A DNA stretch of 64,000 bases from the NCBI RefSeq assembly GCF_000971335.1, contig NZ_JZJL01000001.1:1-64000 (forward strand), written 5' to 3'. The notes below the pieces were generated by a model. The model ran no database searches and was not told the DNA's origin. It worked only from the letters and a program-made list of their open reading frames with translations. The DNA is from Chromobacterium vaccinii (GTDB lineage Bacteria > Pseudomonadota > Gammaproteobacteria > Burkholderiales > Chromobacteriaceae). A program made the translations under genes and the position numbers. Positions 54,651 to 63,391 of this stretch are shown here, piece after piece. How positions within the stretch are numbered: the stretch's first letter is position 1; each line of letters begins with the position of its first letter.

Positions 54651-55484
54651 ATGCCCGCCCTTTCCGCCGAACGCTCCGAACTGTTCCGCGCCGACGACCT
54701 CGGCGCGCTGGAATGCCTGGACGCGCAATACGCCGAGCGGACCTTCCCGCCCCATTTCCACGAAGAGTTCGTCGTCAACACGCTGACCCTGGGCGCGCAG
54801 TCCTACCGCCACCGCGGCGGCCTGCACCGCGCCGGCGTCGGCGCGCTGGTGCTGATAAATCCCGGCGAGGTGCACACCGGCGAAACCGCCCACGAAAACG
54901 GCTGGGCCTATCGCGGCTTCTATCCCGGCGTCGACATGATAAGCAGCCTGGCCGCCGATCTGAACGGCAAGGCGGGCCTGCCCTATTTCCGCGACACCGT
55001 GGTGGCCGACCCCGGCCTGGCGCGCCGGCTGGACTGCCTGCACCTGCTGCTGCGCGACAGCCGCGACGCGCTGCGGCGCGAATCGGCGCTGGCCGCGGTG
55101 TTCAGCGAGGTGTTGGTCAAATACATGCGGCTGCGCCCCCATGAGCAGGCATCCGCCCCCGGCGCGGTGGAAACCGTCAGGCAGATGCTGGCCGACGATC
55201 CCGCCGCCAACCACTCGCTGCAGCAACTGGCGGCGGCGGTCGGCCTGTCGCCCTGGCAGCTGTGCCGCCAGTTCAAGCGCGAGACCGGTCTGCCGCCGGT
55301 GGCCTGGCGCAACCAGCTGCGGGTGGCGCGCGCCCGCAAGCTGCTGGCGGCCGGCATGCGGCCCGGCGCGGCGGCGCTGGAGCTGGGCTTCGCCGACCAG
55401 CCGCACCTGACCCGCGCGTTTCAGCAGGCGCTGGGCGTCACGCCGGCAGCCTATCAGAAGGCCGTGGGCGCGCGCGCCCGCTGA
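54651..55484 (+). CDS. AraC-family transcriptional regulator
   Basis: 277 residues from the ATG at 54651. N-terminal cupin-like sensing domain (FPPHFHEEFVVNTLTLGAQSYRHRGGLHRAGVGALVLINPGEVHTG near residues 35-80) and a C-terminal double helix-turn-helix (SLQQLAAAVGLSPWQLCRQFKRETGLPPVAWRNQLRVARARKLL then GFADQPHLTRAFQQALGVTPAAYQ). This N-domain is common in AraC regulators that sit next to AzlCD or LysE-type exporters. The azlCD genes follow directly, so control of them is likely. Confidence 0.88.
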   Translation: MPALSAERSELFRADDLGALECLDAQYAERTFPPHFHEEFVVNTLTLGAQSYRHRGGLHRAGVGALVLINPGEVHTGETAHENGWAYRGFYPGVDMISSLAADLNGKAGLPYFRDTVVADPGLARRLDCLHLLLRDSRDALRRESALAAVFSEVLVKYMRLRPHEQASAPGAVETVRQMLADDPAANHSLQQLAAAVGLSPWQLCRQFKRETGLPPVAWRNQLRVARARKLLAAGMRPGAAALELGFADQPHLTRAFQQALGVTPAAYQKAVGARAR

Positions 55485-55580
55485 GCCGGCCGCAAAATCG
55501 TTCAAGACAGCCCGGACGGCCTGCTCCATCATCAGGAACAGAGGGCCGATGTCCGGCCCCGCCGCACGCAGGATTCATCC

Positions 55581-56291
55581 ATGCCCTCCTTATCCGACCG
55601 ACGCCGCTGGCTGCTGGACGGCGCGCGCGACACCATTCCGATGATGGTGGGCGCGGCGCCGTTCGGCTTGATCTTCGGCACCCTGGCCATCGCCGCCGGA
55701 CTGTCGCCCGCCGCCACGGCGGCGATGTCGCTGCTGGTCTTCGCCGGCTCCTCGCAGTTCATCGCCGTCAGCCTGGTTTCCGCCGGTGCCGCCCTGCCGG
55801 TGATCTGGCTGACCACCTTCGTCGTCAACCTGCGCCATGCGCTGTACAGCGCCACGCTGCTGCCCTACGCGCGGCCATGGCCGCTGTCCTGGCGCTGGCC
55901 GCTGGCGTTCTGGCTCACCGACGAAACCTTCGCCGTGGTCGAGCACCGCTTCCGCAGCCTGGGCGCGGACGGCGGCCAGTGGTATTGGCTGGGATCGTCG
56001 CTGTCCATGTATCTGAACTGGCAGCTATGGACGCTGGCGGGCGTGGCGCTGGGCCGCTCGGTGCCGGGACTGGACAGATTGGGACTGGATTTCGCGATGG
56101 TGGCCACCTTCGCCGCCATCGTCGCACCGCAGTTGAAGAAGCGGCCGACGCTGGCCGCCGCGCTGGCCGCGGGCGCGGTCGCGCTGCTGGCGCGCGGTCT
56201 GCCCTACAAGTTGGACCTGATGCTGGCGGCGCTGGCGGGGGTCGCCGCCGGCATGCTGCTTGAACGCGGACAGAAACGGGAGGCGGCATGA
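55581..56291 (+). CDS. azlC: AzlC-family branched-chain amino acid exporter subunit
   Basis: 236 residues with about six to eight spans. APFGLIFGTLAIAAGLSP near residue 25, LLVFAGSSQFIAVSLVSAGA near 51-70 and TFVVNLRHALYSATLLP near 79-95 are diagnostic of AzlC (YgaZ). With AzlD it forms a two-component exporter for branched-chain or related amino acids at the inner membrane. The stop overlaps the azlD start. Confidence 0.9.
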   Translation: MPSLSDRRRWLLDGARDTIPMMVGAAPFGLIFGTLAIAAGLSPAATAAMSLLVFAGSSQFIAVSLVSAGAALPVIWLTTFVVNLRHALYSATLLPYARPWPLSWRWPLAFWLTDETFAVVEHRFRSLGADGGQWYWLGSSLSMYLNWQLWTLAGVALGRSVPGLDRLGLDFAMVATFAAIVAPQLKKRPTLAAALAAGAVALLARGLPYKLDLMLAALAGVAAGMLLERGQKREAA

Positions 56292-56611
56292 ACTCATGGC
56301 AACATTGGGCGGCCATCATCGGCATGCTGGCCGCCACGCTGGCGGTGCGCGCCAGCTTCCTGGTCCTCGGCCAGCGGCTGGCCTTTCCCGGCTGGCTGAA
56401 CCGCGCGCTGCACTACGTGCCGGCGGCGGTGCTGTCGGCGCTGGTGGTGCCGATGGCGCTGGCGCCGGCCGGAACCATAGACCTGTCCTGGCATAACGCC
56501 TATCTGGGCGGCACCGTCGTCGCCATCGCCGTCGCCTGGAAAAACGGCAAGACGCTGCTGGCCATCGTGGTCAGCTTCGCCATCTATGGCGCGCTGCGCT
56601 GGCTGCTATAG
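56288..56611 (+). CDS. azlD: AzlD-family small exporter subunit
   Basis: 107 residues with four short spans. RALHYVPAAVLSALVVPMALAPAG near residues 44-67 is the AzlD (YgaH) signature. It overlaps azlC by 4 bases and is its obligate partner. The gene ends 6 bases inside the convergent transporter gene. Confidence 0.88.
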   Translation: MNSWQHWAAIIGMLAATLAVRASFLVLGQRLAFPGWLNRALHYVPAAVLSALVVPMALAPAGTIDLSWHNAYLGGTVVAIAVAWKNGKTLLAIVVSFAIYGALRWLL

Positions 56612-57919
56612 GTTGTAGGCCAAGACCAGGCCTATCATCAGCGGCGCCAGCCAGCGGCAGGCGACGCGCATCAGCATCGCCGCCGGCGCGGACAGCCGCA
56701 GCTCATCCCTCACCGCCGGCCACGCCACGCGTCCGGCGAACAAGGCGGTGCCGATGCAGCCCAGCGGCAACAGCACATTGGACGCGGCGTAGTCCATCAG
56801 CTCGAACGCGTTGCGGCCGAACAGCTTGTAGTCGGCCAGGAGGCCAAAGGACAGCGCCGCCGGCACGCCGGCCAGGAAGGCCAGCGCGGTCACCGCCAGC
56901 GCGGCCTTGCGCCGGCCGACGCCGAACTCGTCTATCGGCAGGATGGCCACCACCTCCAACAGCGACACCGCCGAAGTCAGCGCCGCCATCAGCAGCAGCG
57001 CGAAGAACGCCGTCGCGAACAGCTGGCCGTAGGGCAGATGGTTGAACACCACCGGCATCACCATATAAGTCAGGCCCGGGCCGGCTTGCGGATTCAGGCC
57101 GAAGGCGTAGATGGCGGGGAAGATCATCAAGCCGGCCAGCACCGAGGTCAGCGCGGTCAACCCGGTCACCCACAACGCGGAATTGCCGAGCCGGGTGCCC
57201 GGCCCCAGGTAGGAGCCGTAGGCCAGCATGCAGCCGGCGCCCACCGACAGCGAGAAGCAGGCCAGGCCCAGCGCCTCCACCAGCATGCCCGGCGTCAGCC
57301 GGGTGAAATCGGGACGGAACAGCGCCTCCACCCCGGCCATCGCGCCGGGCAGGGTCAAGGCCCGCACGATCAGCGCCAGCATCAGCAGGAACAGCAGCGG
57401 CATCAACAGCTTGCCGACGCGCTCGATGCCCTTCTGCACGCCCCCCGCCACCACCAGCAGCGTCAGGCTGGCGAACAGCGCGTGGGTCAGCAGCGCCTCG
57501 GCCGGATCGCCGACGTACTGGCCGAACAGCGCGCCCAGCGCGCCGACGTCATCGCTCATCACTCGGCCGTCCAGCGCGCGCAGCAGATAGCCCAGCGTCC
57601 AGCCGCCGACCACGCTGTAGAAGGAAAACACCAGGAAGCAGCACAGCACGCCGCCGTAGCCCAGCAGCTTCCAGCGCGGCGAGCCCAGTTTGGAGAACGC
57701 GCCGACCGCGCCGCAGCCAGCCGCGCGGCCCAAGGCCAGCTCGGCCTGCAGCAAGGCCAGCCCCAAGGTGAAAGTGAAGGCAAGGTAGACCAGCAGAAAA
57801 GCCCCGCCGCCGTTCATCGCGGTGACGTAGGGAAATTTCCAGATGGAACCGAGGCCCACCGTGGCGCCGGCCGAAGCCAGAATGAAACCGAGGCGGGAAC
57901 CCCATTGCGTGCGTGGCAT
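56606..57919 (-). CDS. Neurotransmitter:sodium symporter (NSS/LeuT family) transporter
   Basis: 437 residues with eleven or twelve spans. WGSRLGFILASAGATVGLGSIWKFPYVTAMNGGGAFLLVYLAFT near residues 5-48 is the LeuT-type sodium and substrate site of span 1. Such proteins import amino acids with Na+. The ATG at 57919 has AGGAG six bases before it; the frame to 58018 is not used. Convergent with azlD by 6 bases. The amino acid specificity cannot be read here. Confidence 0.9.
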   Translation of the reverse strand: MPRTQWGSRLGFILASAGATVGLGSIWKFPYVTAMNGGGAFLLVYLAFTFTLGLALLQAELALGRAAGCGAVGAFSKLGSPRWKLLGYGGVLCCFLVFSFYSVVGGWTLGYLLRALDGRVMSDDVGALGALFGQYVGDPAEALLTHALFASLTLLVVAGGVQKGIERVGKLLMPLLFLLMLALIVRALTLPGAMAGVEALFRPDFTRLTPGMLVEALGLACFSLSVGAGCMLAYGSYLGPGTRLGNSALWVTGLTALTSVLAGLMIFPAIYAFGLNPQAGPGLTYMVMPVVFNHLPYGQLFATAFFALLLMAALTSAVSLLEVVAILPIDEFGVGRRKAALAVTALAFLAGVPAALSFGLLADYKLFGRNAFELMDYAASNVLLPLGCIGTALFAGRVAWPAVRDELRLSAPAAMLMRVACRWLAPLMIGLVLAYNL

Positions 57920-57978
57920 GACAACTCCTGAGTCAAAACTGTTTGCCGCCGCACGGGATGAAAAGCTGGATACAACAA

Positions 57979-57998
57979 GGCCGCCCATGACGGCGGCC
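57979..57998 (-). terminator. Probable terminator after the first aroP-like gene
   Basis: GGCCGCC (57979-57985) pairs with GGCGGCC (57992-57998) around a 6-base loop; TTGTTG follows on the minus strand. It lies about 140 bases after the permease stop, in the leader of the NSS gene, so partial readthrough is possible. Confidence 0.55.
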
Positions 57999-58138
57999 CG
58001 GAAAGCGGATGTGAACACTCCTGGCGCGCCGGCTTAGCTGCGCCACCGCCAATTTTGGGTCTGGAGTGAAATAATCTGCTTCATCATGGTTCAAGCATGC
58101 CGGTTAACGCCCGCAGGCGTCAAGCCCGGCGTGCGCGC

Positions 58139-59515
58139 TCAAGCATTCTCGGCCGCCAGCTCGCCCTCGGCGCGCGGCGCGCCGCGCAGCCGGAAACCCA
58201 GCCACAACAGGCCAAGCCACAACGGCAACACGTACACCGACACCGCGATGCCGGGCGTGAACAACATCACGCCGAGTATCGCCGCCATGAAGGCCAGGCA
58301 CAGCCAATTGGCGAACGGATGCCACAGCGCCGGAAACAGCGAGCGGCGGCCGGCGCGGGCGCGGCGGAACTTCAGGTGGGTCAGGCTGATCAGCACCCAG
58401 TTGATCACCAGCGCCGTCACCACCAGCGACATCAATAGCGCCAGCGCGCTGCTGGGCAGCAGATAGTTGACGATCACGCCCACGAAGGTGGCCAGCGCCG
58501 AAGCCAGGGTGGCGTTCACCGGCACGCCGCGCTTGTCCACCTTGCCCAGGCCGCGCGGCGCGTTGCCCTGCTCCGCCATGCTGAACAGCATGCGGCTGGT
58601 GGCGTAAACGCCGCCGTTGTACACCGACAGCGCCGCCGTCAGCACCACGAAGTTAAGCGCGTGCGCGGCGAAGCCAACGCCGATCTGGTCGAAGATCATC
58701 ACGAAGGGGCTGCCGCCGGCGGCCACCTTGCTCCACGGGTACAGCGACAACAGCACCGCCAGCGAACCGATGTAGAAGATCAGCACGCGGTAGATCACCT
58801 GGTTAACCGCCCGAGGGATGGTTTTCTGCGGATCGCGGGTCTCCGCGGCGGCCATGCCGATCAGCTCCAGGCCGCCAAAGGAGAACATGATCACCGCCAT
58901 CGACATGAACAGTCCGCCGAAGCCGTGCGGAAAGAAACCGCCGTCGTTCCACAGATTGCCGACCGAGGCCTGCGGACCGCCGGTGCCGGACAGCAGCAGG
59001 TAGCCGCCGAATACGATCATCGAGATCACCGCGCCCACCTTGATCAGCGCGAACCAGAACTCGGTCTCGCCATAGTATTTGACGCTGGCGAGGTTAACCC
59101 CGGTGATCGCCGCGAAGCAGACCAGCGCGGTCAGCCAGGTCGGCACCTCCGGCCACCAGTAGCGGACGTATTCGCCGGCGGCGGTCAGTTCCGCCATGCC
59201 GGCCAGCACATACAGCGCCCAATAGTTCCAGCCGGCCAGGAAAGCCGGGAACCTGCCCCAGTAGCGGCCGGCGAAATGGCTGAGCGAGCCGGCCACCGGC
59301 TCTTCGGTCAGCATTTCGCCAAGCTGGCGCATGATCAGGAAGATGACGAAGCCGGCGACCGCGTAGCCGAGAATCATCGAGGGCCCGGCTGACTTCAGCA
59401 CGCTGGCCGAGCCGAGGAACAGGCCGGTGCCGATGGCGCCGCCCAATGCGATCAACTGAATATGCCGGTTTTTCAGCTCGCGCTTCAAACCGCCGTAAGT
59501 CGAGGGAACGCTCAC
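58139..59515 (-). CDS. AroP-type aromatic amino acid permease, paralogue 1
   Basis: 458 residues, twelve predicted spans, amino acid transporter (AAT) family of the APC superfamily. LKNRHIQLIALGGAIGTGLFLGSASVLKSAGPS near residues 12-44 is the family signature and is nearly that of E. coli AroP; the RQLGEMLTEEPVAGS segment follows. A GTG at 59515 is preceded by GGAGG. Import of phenylalanine, tyrosine or tryptophan by proton symport is likely, but PheP-like or GABA-permease specificity is possible. It is a tandem paralogue of the gene at 59843, with two operator-like palindromes in between. Confidence 0.85.
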   Translation of the reverse strand: MSVPSTYGGLKRELKNRHIQLIALGGAIGTGLFLGSASVLKSAGPSMILGYAVAGFVIFLIMRQLGEMLTEEPVAGSLSHFAGRYWGRFPAFLAGWNYWALYVLAGMAELTAAGEYVRYWWPEVPTWLTALVCFAAITGVNLASVKYYGETEFWFALIKVGAVISMIVFGGYLLLSGTGGPQASVGNLWNDGGFFPHGFGGLFMSMAVIMFSFGGLELIGMAAAETRDPQKTIPRAVNQVIYRVLIFYIGSLAVLLSLYPWSKVAAGGSPFVMIFDQIGVGFAAHALNFVVLTAALSVYNGGVYATSRMLFSMAEQGNAPRGLGKVDKRGVPVNATLASALATFVGVIVNYLLPSSALALLMSLVVTALVINWVLISLTHLKFRRARAGRRSLFPALWHPFANWLCLAFMAAILGVMLFTPGIAVSVYVLPLWLGLLWLGFRLRGAPRAEGELAAENA

Positions 59516-59586
59516 CTTGGCGCCTCCATATGTGGGTGAATTGGAACGGCGCTGGAAACAGGGAGCTTATCGGGGAACCACCCAAA

Positions 59587-59605
59587 ATCGGACAAAATGT
59601 CCAAT
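59587..59605. promoter_or_regulatory. Operator-like palindrome, copy 1
   Basis: ATCGGACAAAATGTCCAAT contains a perfect inverted repeat GGACA-AAA-TGTCC. It differs from the second copy at 59738 by one base. It lies 72 bases before the first AroP-type gene, at promoter distance. Confidence 0.7.
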
Positions 59606-59737
59606 ACAAACCAACCGCACAACTCGTTGAAATACGTACCAATCAGTACAAGTCAAAGAAAGACTAAAACAAATCAGGGCAATTCGTCAAAGACGCAGGC
59701 TCGGTTCGCATCGAGCCGCCATCTCTCAAGATCAATT

Positions 59738-59756
59738 ATCGGACAAAAAGTCCAAT
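59738..59756. promoter_or_regulatory. Operator-like palindrome, copy 2
   Basis: ATCGGACAAAAAGTCCAAT matches copy 1 at 18 of 19 positions, with the inverted repeat GGAC-AAAAA-GTCC. Its centre is 151 bases from copy 1, a spacing that would allow DNA looping. Confidence 0.65.
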
Positions 59757-59782
59757 GCTTGATAGCCATGCCACCAATGACA

Positions 59783-59804
59783 AGGCCGCCCCAAGAGGCG
59801 GCCT
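59783..59804 (-). terminator. Terminator of the second AroP-type gene
   Basis: AGGCCGCC (59783-59790) pairs with GGCGGCCT (59797-59804). The T-run on the minus strand is weak (TTGTCATT). It lies 38 bases after the permease stop. Confidence 0.65.
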
Positions 59805-59842
59805 GGCATCGCGAAGCCGGCCCGACAGGCCGGCGCCGCGGT

Positions 59843-61213
59843 TTACGGCAGCTGGCGCGCCAGTTCGGCGTCCGGCTGCTTCGCGCGCTTCATTCGGAAG
59901 CCCGCCCACAACAAGCCCAGCCACACCGGCAGCACGTAAACCGACACCGCCATGCCCGGCGTGAACAGCAGGATGCCCAGGATCATCACCATGAAGGCCA
60001 GGCAGATCCAGTTGGACAGCGGGAACCAGAACGACGGGAACACCAGCTTCTGGCCGCTCTTGGCGCGGCGGAACTTCAGGTGGGTCAGGCTGATCATCGC
60101 CCAGTTGGTGACCAGCGCGGCCACCACCAGCGACATCAGCAGGCCCAGCGCCTCGCCCGGCAGCAGGTAGTTCAGGATCACGCAGGCGAAAGTGGCGACC
60201 GCGGAGAACAGCGTCGCGTAAACCGGCACGCCGCGCGTGTCCAGCTTGCCCAGCGCGCGCGGCGCGTTGCCCTGCCTGGCCAGGCCGAACAGCATGCGGC
60301 TGGTGGCGTAGACACAGCTGTTGTACACCGACAGCGCGGCGGTCAGCACCACGAAGTTCAGCGCGTGCGCGGTGAATCCGGCGCCGATCTGCTCGAAGAT
60401 CATCACGAAGGGGCTGCCGCCGGCGGCCACCTTGCTCCACGGGTACAGCGACAACAGCACCGCCAGCGAACCGATGTAGAAGATCAGGATGCGGTAGATC
60501 ACCTGGTTCACCGCCTTGGGGATGGTCTTCTGCGGGTCGGACGCCTCGGCCGCGGTCATGCCGATCAGCTCCAAGCCGCCGAAGGAGAACATGATCACCG
60601 CCATCATCATGAACAGGCCTTTGACACCGTGCGGGAAGAAGCCGCCGTCGTTCCACAGATTGCTGACCGAAGCCTGCGGGCCGCCGGTGCCGGACAGCAG
60701 CAGGTAGCCGCCGAAGACGATCATGCCGATCACCGCCGCCACTTTGATCAACGCGAACCAGAACTCGGTCTCGCCGTAGGATTTGACGTTGGCGAGGTTG
60801 ATGCCGTTGATGCAGACGAAGCACACCAGCGCGGTCAGCCAGGCCGGAACGTGCGGCCACCAGTACTGGACGTAGGCGCCGACCGCGGTCAGCTCGGCCA
60901 TGCTCACCAGCACGTACAGCACCCAGTAGTTCCAGCCGGACAAGAAGCCGGGGAAGCTGCCCCAGTAGCGGTAGGCGAAGTGGCTGAACGAGCCGGCCAC
61001 CGGCTCCTCGGCCACCATCTCGCCCAATTGGCGCATGATCATGAAGGCGATGAAGCCGGCGATGGCGTAGCCGAGGATCATCGAGGGGCCGGCCGACTTC
61101 AACACGCTGGCCGAGCCGAGGAACAGGCCGGTGCCGACGGCGCCGCCCAGCGCGATCAGCTGGATATGGCGGTTTTTCAGCTGTCGCTGCAAACCGGTGT
61201 GGGCTTCGCTCAC
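59843..61213 (-). CDS. AroP-type aromatic amino acid permease, paralogue 2
   Basis: 456 residues, twelve spans, same family as the gene at 58139 and highly similar along its whole length. LKNRHIQLIALGGAVGTGLFLGSASVLKS near the N-terminus and NSCVYATSRMLFGLA later are closer to E. coli AroP than the corresponding parts of paralogue 1 (NGGVYATSRMLFSMA). GTG at 61213 is used, with AAGGAG eight or nine bases before it; an ATG at 61243 is possible. It has its own terminator, so the pair is not a simple operon. The tandem arrangement indicates duplication. Confidence 0.87.
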   Translation of the reverse strand: MSEAHTGLQRQLKNRHIQLIALGGAVGTGLFLGSASVLKSAGPSMILGYAIAGFIAFMIMRQLGEMVAEEPVAGSFSHFAYRYWGSFPGFLSGWNYWVLYVLVSMAELTAVGAYVQYWWPHVPAWLTALVCFVCINGINLANVKSYGETEFWFALIKVAAVIGMIVFGGYLLLSGTGGPQASVSNLWNDGGFFPHGVKGLFMMMAVIMFSFGGLELIGMTAAEASDPQKTIPKAVNQVIYRILIFYIGSLAVLLSLYPWSKVAAGGSPFVMIFEQIGAGFTAHALNFVVLTAALSVYNSCVYATSRMLFGLARQGNAPRALGKLDTRGVPVYATLFSAVATFACVILNYLLPGEALGLLMSLVVAALVTNWAMISLTHLKFRRAKSGQKLVFPSFWFPLSNWICLAFMVMILGILLFTPGMAVSVYVLPVWLGLLWAGFRMKRAKQPDAELARQLP

Positions 61214-61562
61214 TATGAATTCTCCTTGAGGTGCGGGCGCCAAACGCGCGCCCGGACGGGTGCGCGATCATCTAAACATCAGCACGACATTGCCGTCAAA
61301 CCATTGGATACAATATAAATGCCCAAAATATGCACAATGATTGAATATTAAAAATAAAATTCCCCGTTTTCTGCAACTTCAAACCATAAATTGCTCAATC
61401 AGACCTATCTAGCTGCGAATTTTCCGCATCCGCCGCCCCATGTCCGGCACGAACGTTCCGTTACCTGCAGTGACAAATGCCACACACAGCTCTTGCAACT
61501 GTTTGTCGATAATCCCAGTCGAAGGCATTGAGTGACCCGTGCGTCACATCAGGGAGAGAACA
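61214..61562. other. AT-rich divergent control region
   Basis: No gene is supported. The permease side is AT-rich; on the minus strand TTGTGC and TATTGT, 16 bases apart near 61310-61338, are a weak promoter candidate. The plus-strand leader of the glycine-zipper gene has GTGAC/GTCAC (61533-61537, 61544-61548), a small hairpin, followed by AGGGAGAG. Confidence 0.4.
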
Positions 61563-62246
61563 ATGAAACAATCCGTATTGATCGCCAGCGTGCTCGGCGG
61601 CGGCATCGCGCTCGGCGCGGTGGGCGTGGCCGGCATCCAGGCCATGAAGTCGTCGAAACCGGAAGCCGCCATCGTCGCCAGCGCCCCGCTGGCCCAGGCC
61701 TCGGCTCCGGCCATCCAGGCGCTCTCGCCCAGCGCGGCCTCGTCCACCCTCGCGCAGGCGGCGCCGCAGGCCTCCACCCCGGTGGCGGCCGCCGCGCCCA
61801 AGCCGGTCCACGCGACACACGCCAAGATCCTGGGCGTGACGCCTATCCGCGAGGCCGGCACCGAGCCCAAGCAGGTCTGCCACCAGGAGCAAGTGGTGCA
61901 CCAGGCGCCGGTGCAGGATGAAAACCGCATTGCCGGCTCTGTGCTCGGCGGCGTGGTCGGCGGCCTGCTGGGCAACCAGGTAGGCGGCGGCAACGGCAAG
62001 AAGGCGGCCACCGTAATCGGCGCGCTGGCCGGCGGCTACGCCGGCAACCGGGTACAGGAAGGCATGCAGCAACGCGACCAAGTGACCGGCACCCGCACCA
62101 TCTGCAACACTGAAGAAACAAAGACGGAGAAAATCGTCGGCTACAACGTGCGCTACTCGCTGGACGGCAAGACCGGCACCGTGCGCATGGACGAAAAGCC
62201 GAAGGGCAAGACGCTGCCTGCCAAAGACGGCAAGCTGCTGATCTGA
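61563..62246 (+). CDS. Glycine-zipper 2TM-domain envelope protein
   Basis: 227 residues. N-terminal hydrophobic segment (about 6-24) without lipobox, then an Ala/Pro/Ser-rich linker to about residue 90. Next come HAKILGVTPIREAGTEPKQVCHQEQ and the glycine-zipper segment AGSVLGGVVGGLLGNQVGGGNGKKAATVIGALAGGYAGN near residues 123-161, and a beta-rich tail with YNVRYSLDGKTGTVRMDEKP. It is related to SlyB/UmoD-type proteins. Probably an inner-membrane-anchored or periplasmic envelope protein. Start ATG 61563 has a strong ribosome site. A strong terminator follows. Confidence 0.85.
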   Translation: MKQSVLIASVLGGGIALGAVGVAGIQAMKSSKPEAAIVASAPLAQASAPAIQALSPSAASSTLAQAAPQASTPVAAAAPKPVHATHAKILGVTPIREAGTEPKQVCHQEQVVHQAPVQDENRIAGSVLGGVVGGLLGNQVGGGNGKKAATVIGALAGGYAGNRVQEGMQQRDQVTGTRTICNTEETKTEKIVGYNVRYSLDGKTGTVRMDEKPKGKTLPAKDGKLLI

Positions 62247-62274
62247 TCCCGGCGGATTGGCCTCAGCAAGAGAC

Positions 62275-62300
62275 AAGGCCCGGCATCGCCGGGCCTTTTT
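62275..62300 (+). terminator. Terminator of the glycine-zipper gene
   Basis: AAGGCCCGGC (62275-62284) pairs perfectly with GCCGGGCCTT (62288-62297), followed by TTT. It may also serve the convergent gene ending at 62313. Confidence 0.9.
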
Positions 62301-62312
62301 CCATTCAAGGCC

Positions 62313-63197
62313 TCAGGCCGCGGCCCGCCTCGCCTCGCCGGCGCGCTGCCGTTCCGCCACCTTCTCCGCCGCCTCCGGCGGGCCGAACAGCAACACCAGC
62401 CGGTCGCGCCAGCCATCGGCGCGCCAGGCCTCGGCCAGCATGTCGCGCCACTCCACCAGGCTGACCCACAGCGGATTGAAGCTGTTGACCAGCTTCACCG
62501 TGCCATAGTCGCACGGGTCGCTGGCCAACTCCTCGGCATAGGTGCCGAACATCCGGTCCCAGACCACCAGCACGCCGGCGTAGTTGTGGTCGATGTAGCG
62601 CGGGTTCTTGGCATGGTGGCCGCGATGTATCGAGGGCGTGTTGAACACGTACTCCAACCAGCCCAGCTTGGGCGAAGCCTGGGTGTGGACGAAGAACTGG
62701 AAGGCCAGGTTGAGCAACACCACTCCCACCACCTGCTCGGGCGGGAAACCGACCCAGGCCAGCGGCAGCCAGAACGCCCACATGCCGGCCAGCGGATACA
62801 TCAGGCTCTGACGGAAGGCGGTGGTGAAGTTCATCCGCGTCGAGCTGTGGTGGACGCTGTGCGCCGCCCACAGCCAACGCACGCGGTGGCTGACGCGGTG
62901 GAACCAGTAATAGAGGAAATCCTGGCCGAGAAACAACAGCAAGAAACTGAGCCCGCTATCGGAAAAATCTAACAGCCGATGGTGCTGGTAGATCCAGCCG
63001 TACAGCGGCAGCACCAATACCCAGGCCAGCTTGTCCGCTCCCTGGTGCAGCAGGCCCAGCGCCGCGCTGCACAGCGAATCGCGCCAATTGTAGAGGCCAA
63101 GCCGGCCCTGGCGCCGGAACAGCCACAACTCCCAGGCGACGAACAGCAGGAATACCGGCGCCAGCGCCAGCAGGATCAATTCAATCGGAAATTTCAT
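62313..63197 (-). CDS. Sterol desaturase/fatty acid hydroxylase family protein
   Basis: 294 residues with about five spans and the di-iron histidine motifs HRVSH near residue 100, HSVHH near 113 and HRGHH near 192; HNYAG follows. ATG 63197 gives the usual N-terminus MKFPIELILLALAP. Composition is GC-rich like the core, unlike the family member at 15225, so the two are not a recent duplication. Substrate unknown; hydroxylation of membrane lipid acyl or hopanoid/sterol-like molecules is possible. Confidence 0.85.
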   Translation of the reverse strand: MKFPIELILLALAPVFLLFVAWELWLFRRQGRLGLYNWRDSLCSAALGLLHQGADKLAWVLVLPLYGWIYQHHRLLDFSDSGLSFLLLFLGQDFLYYWFHRVSHRVRWLWAAHSVHHSSTRMNFTTAFRQSLMYPLAGMWAFWLPLAWVGFPPEQVVGVVLLNLAFQFFVHTQASPKLGWLEYVFNTPSIHRGHHAKNPRYIDHNYAGVLVVWDRMFGTYAEELASDPCDYGTVKLVNSFNPLWVSLVEWRDMLAEAWRADGWRDRLVLLFGPPEAAEKVAERQRAGEARRAAA

Positions 63198-63316
63198 CGC
63201 AGCCCGCCATAGAGCAAACACTTGATTGGAGTGTAAGCTCTATGCACGATGGGCTGTCAACCGCGGCAACCCGGCCGACACGCTTTCCCCGCCCGCTGTG
63301 GCGGGAAAACCATATG

Positions 63317-63351
63317 AAAAGCGGCCATCGCCCAACCGGGGAGATGGCCGC
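63317..63351 (-). terminator. Terminator of the GST gene
   Basis: GCGGCCATC (63321-63329) pairs perfectly with GATGGCCGC (63343-63351), followed on the minus strand by TTTTC (63316-63320). It lies 40 bases after the GST stop. Confidence 0.85.
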
Positions 63352-63391
63352 CAAACCGCAAGACAGCCGCATGCCGCGGCCAGCGCATTGT

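Larger units (their letters stand above)
59516..59842. promoter_or_regulatory. Control region between the two AroP-type genes
   Basis: No gene is supported. It holds the leader of the first permease, the terminator of the second and two copies of a 19-base element (59587-59605 and 59738-59756), each centred on a GGAC..GTCC inverted repeat. AT-rich stretches could be promoters; I could not fix one. Confidence 0.6.
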
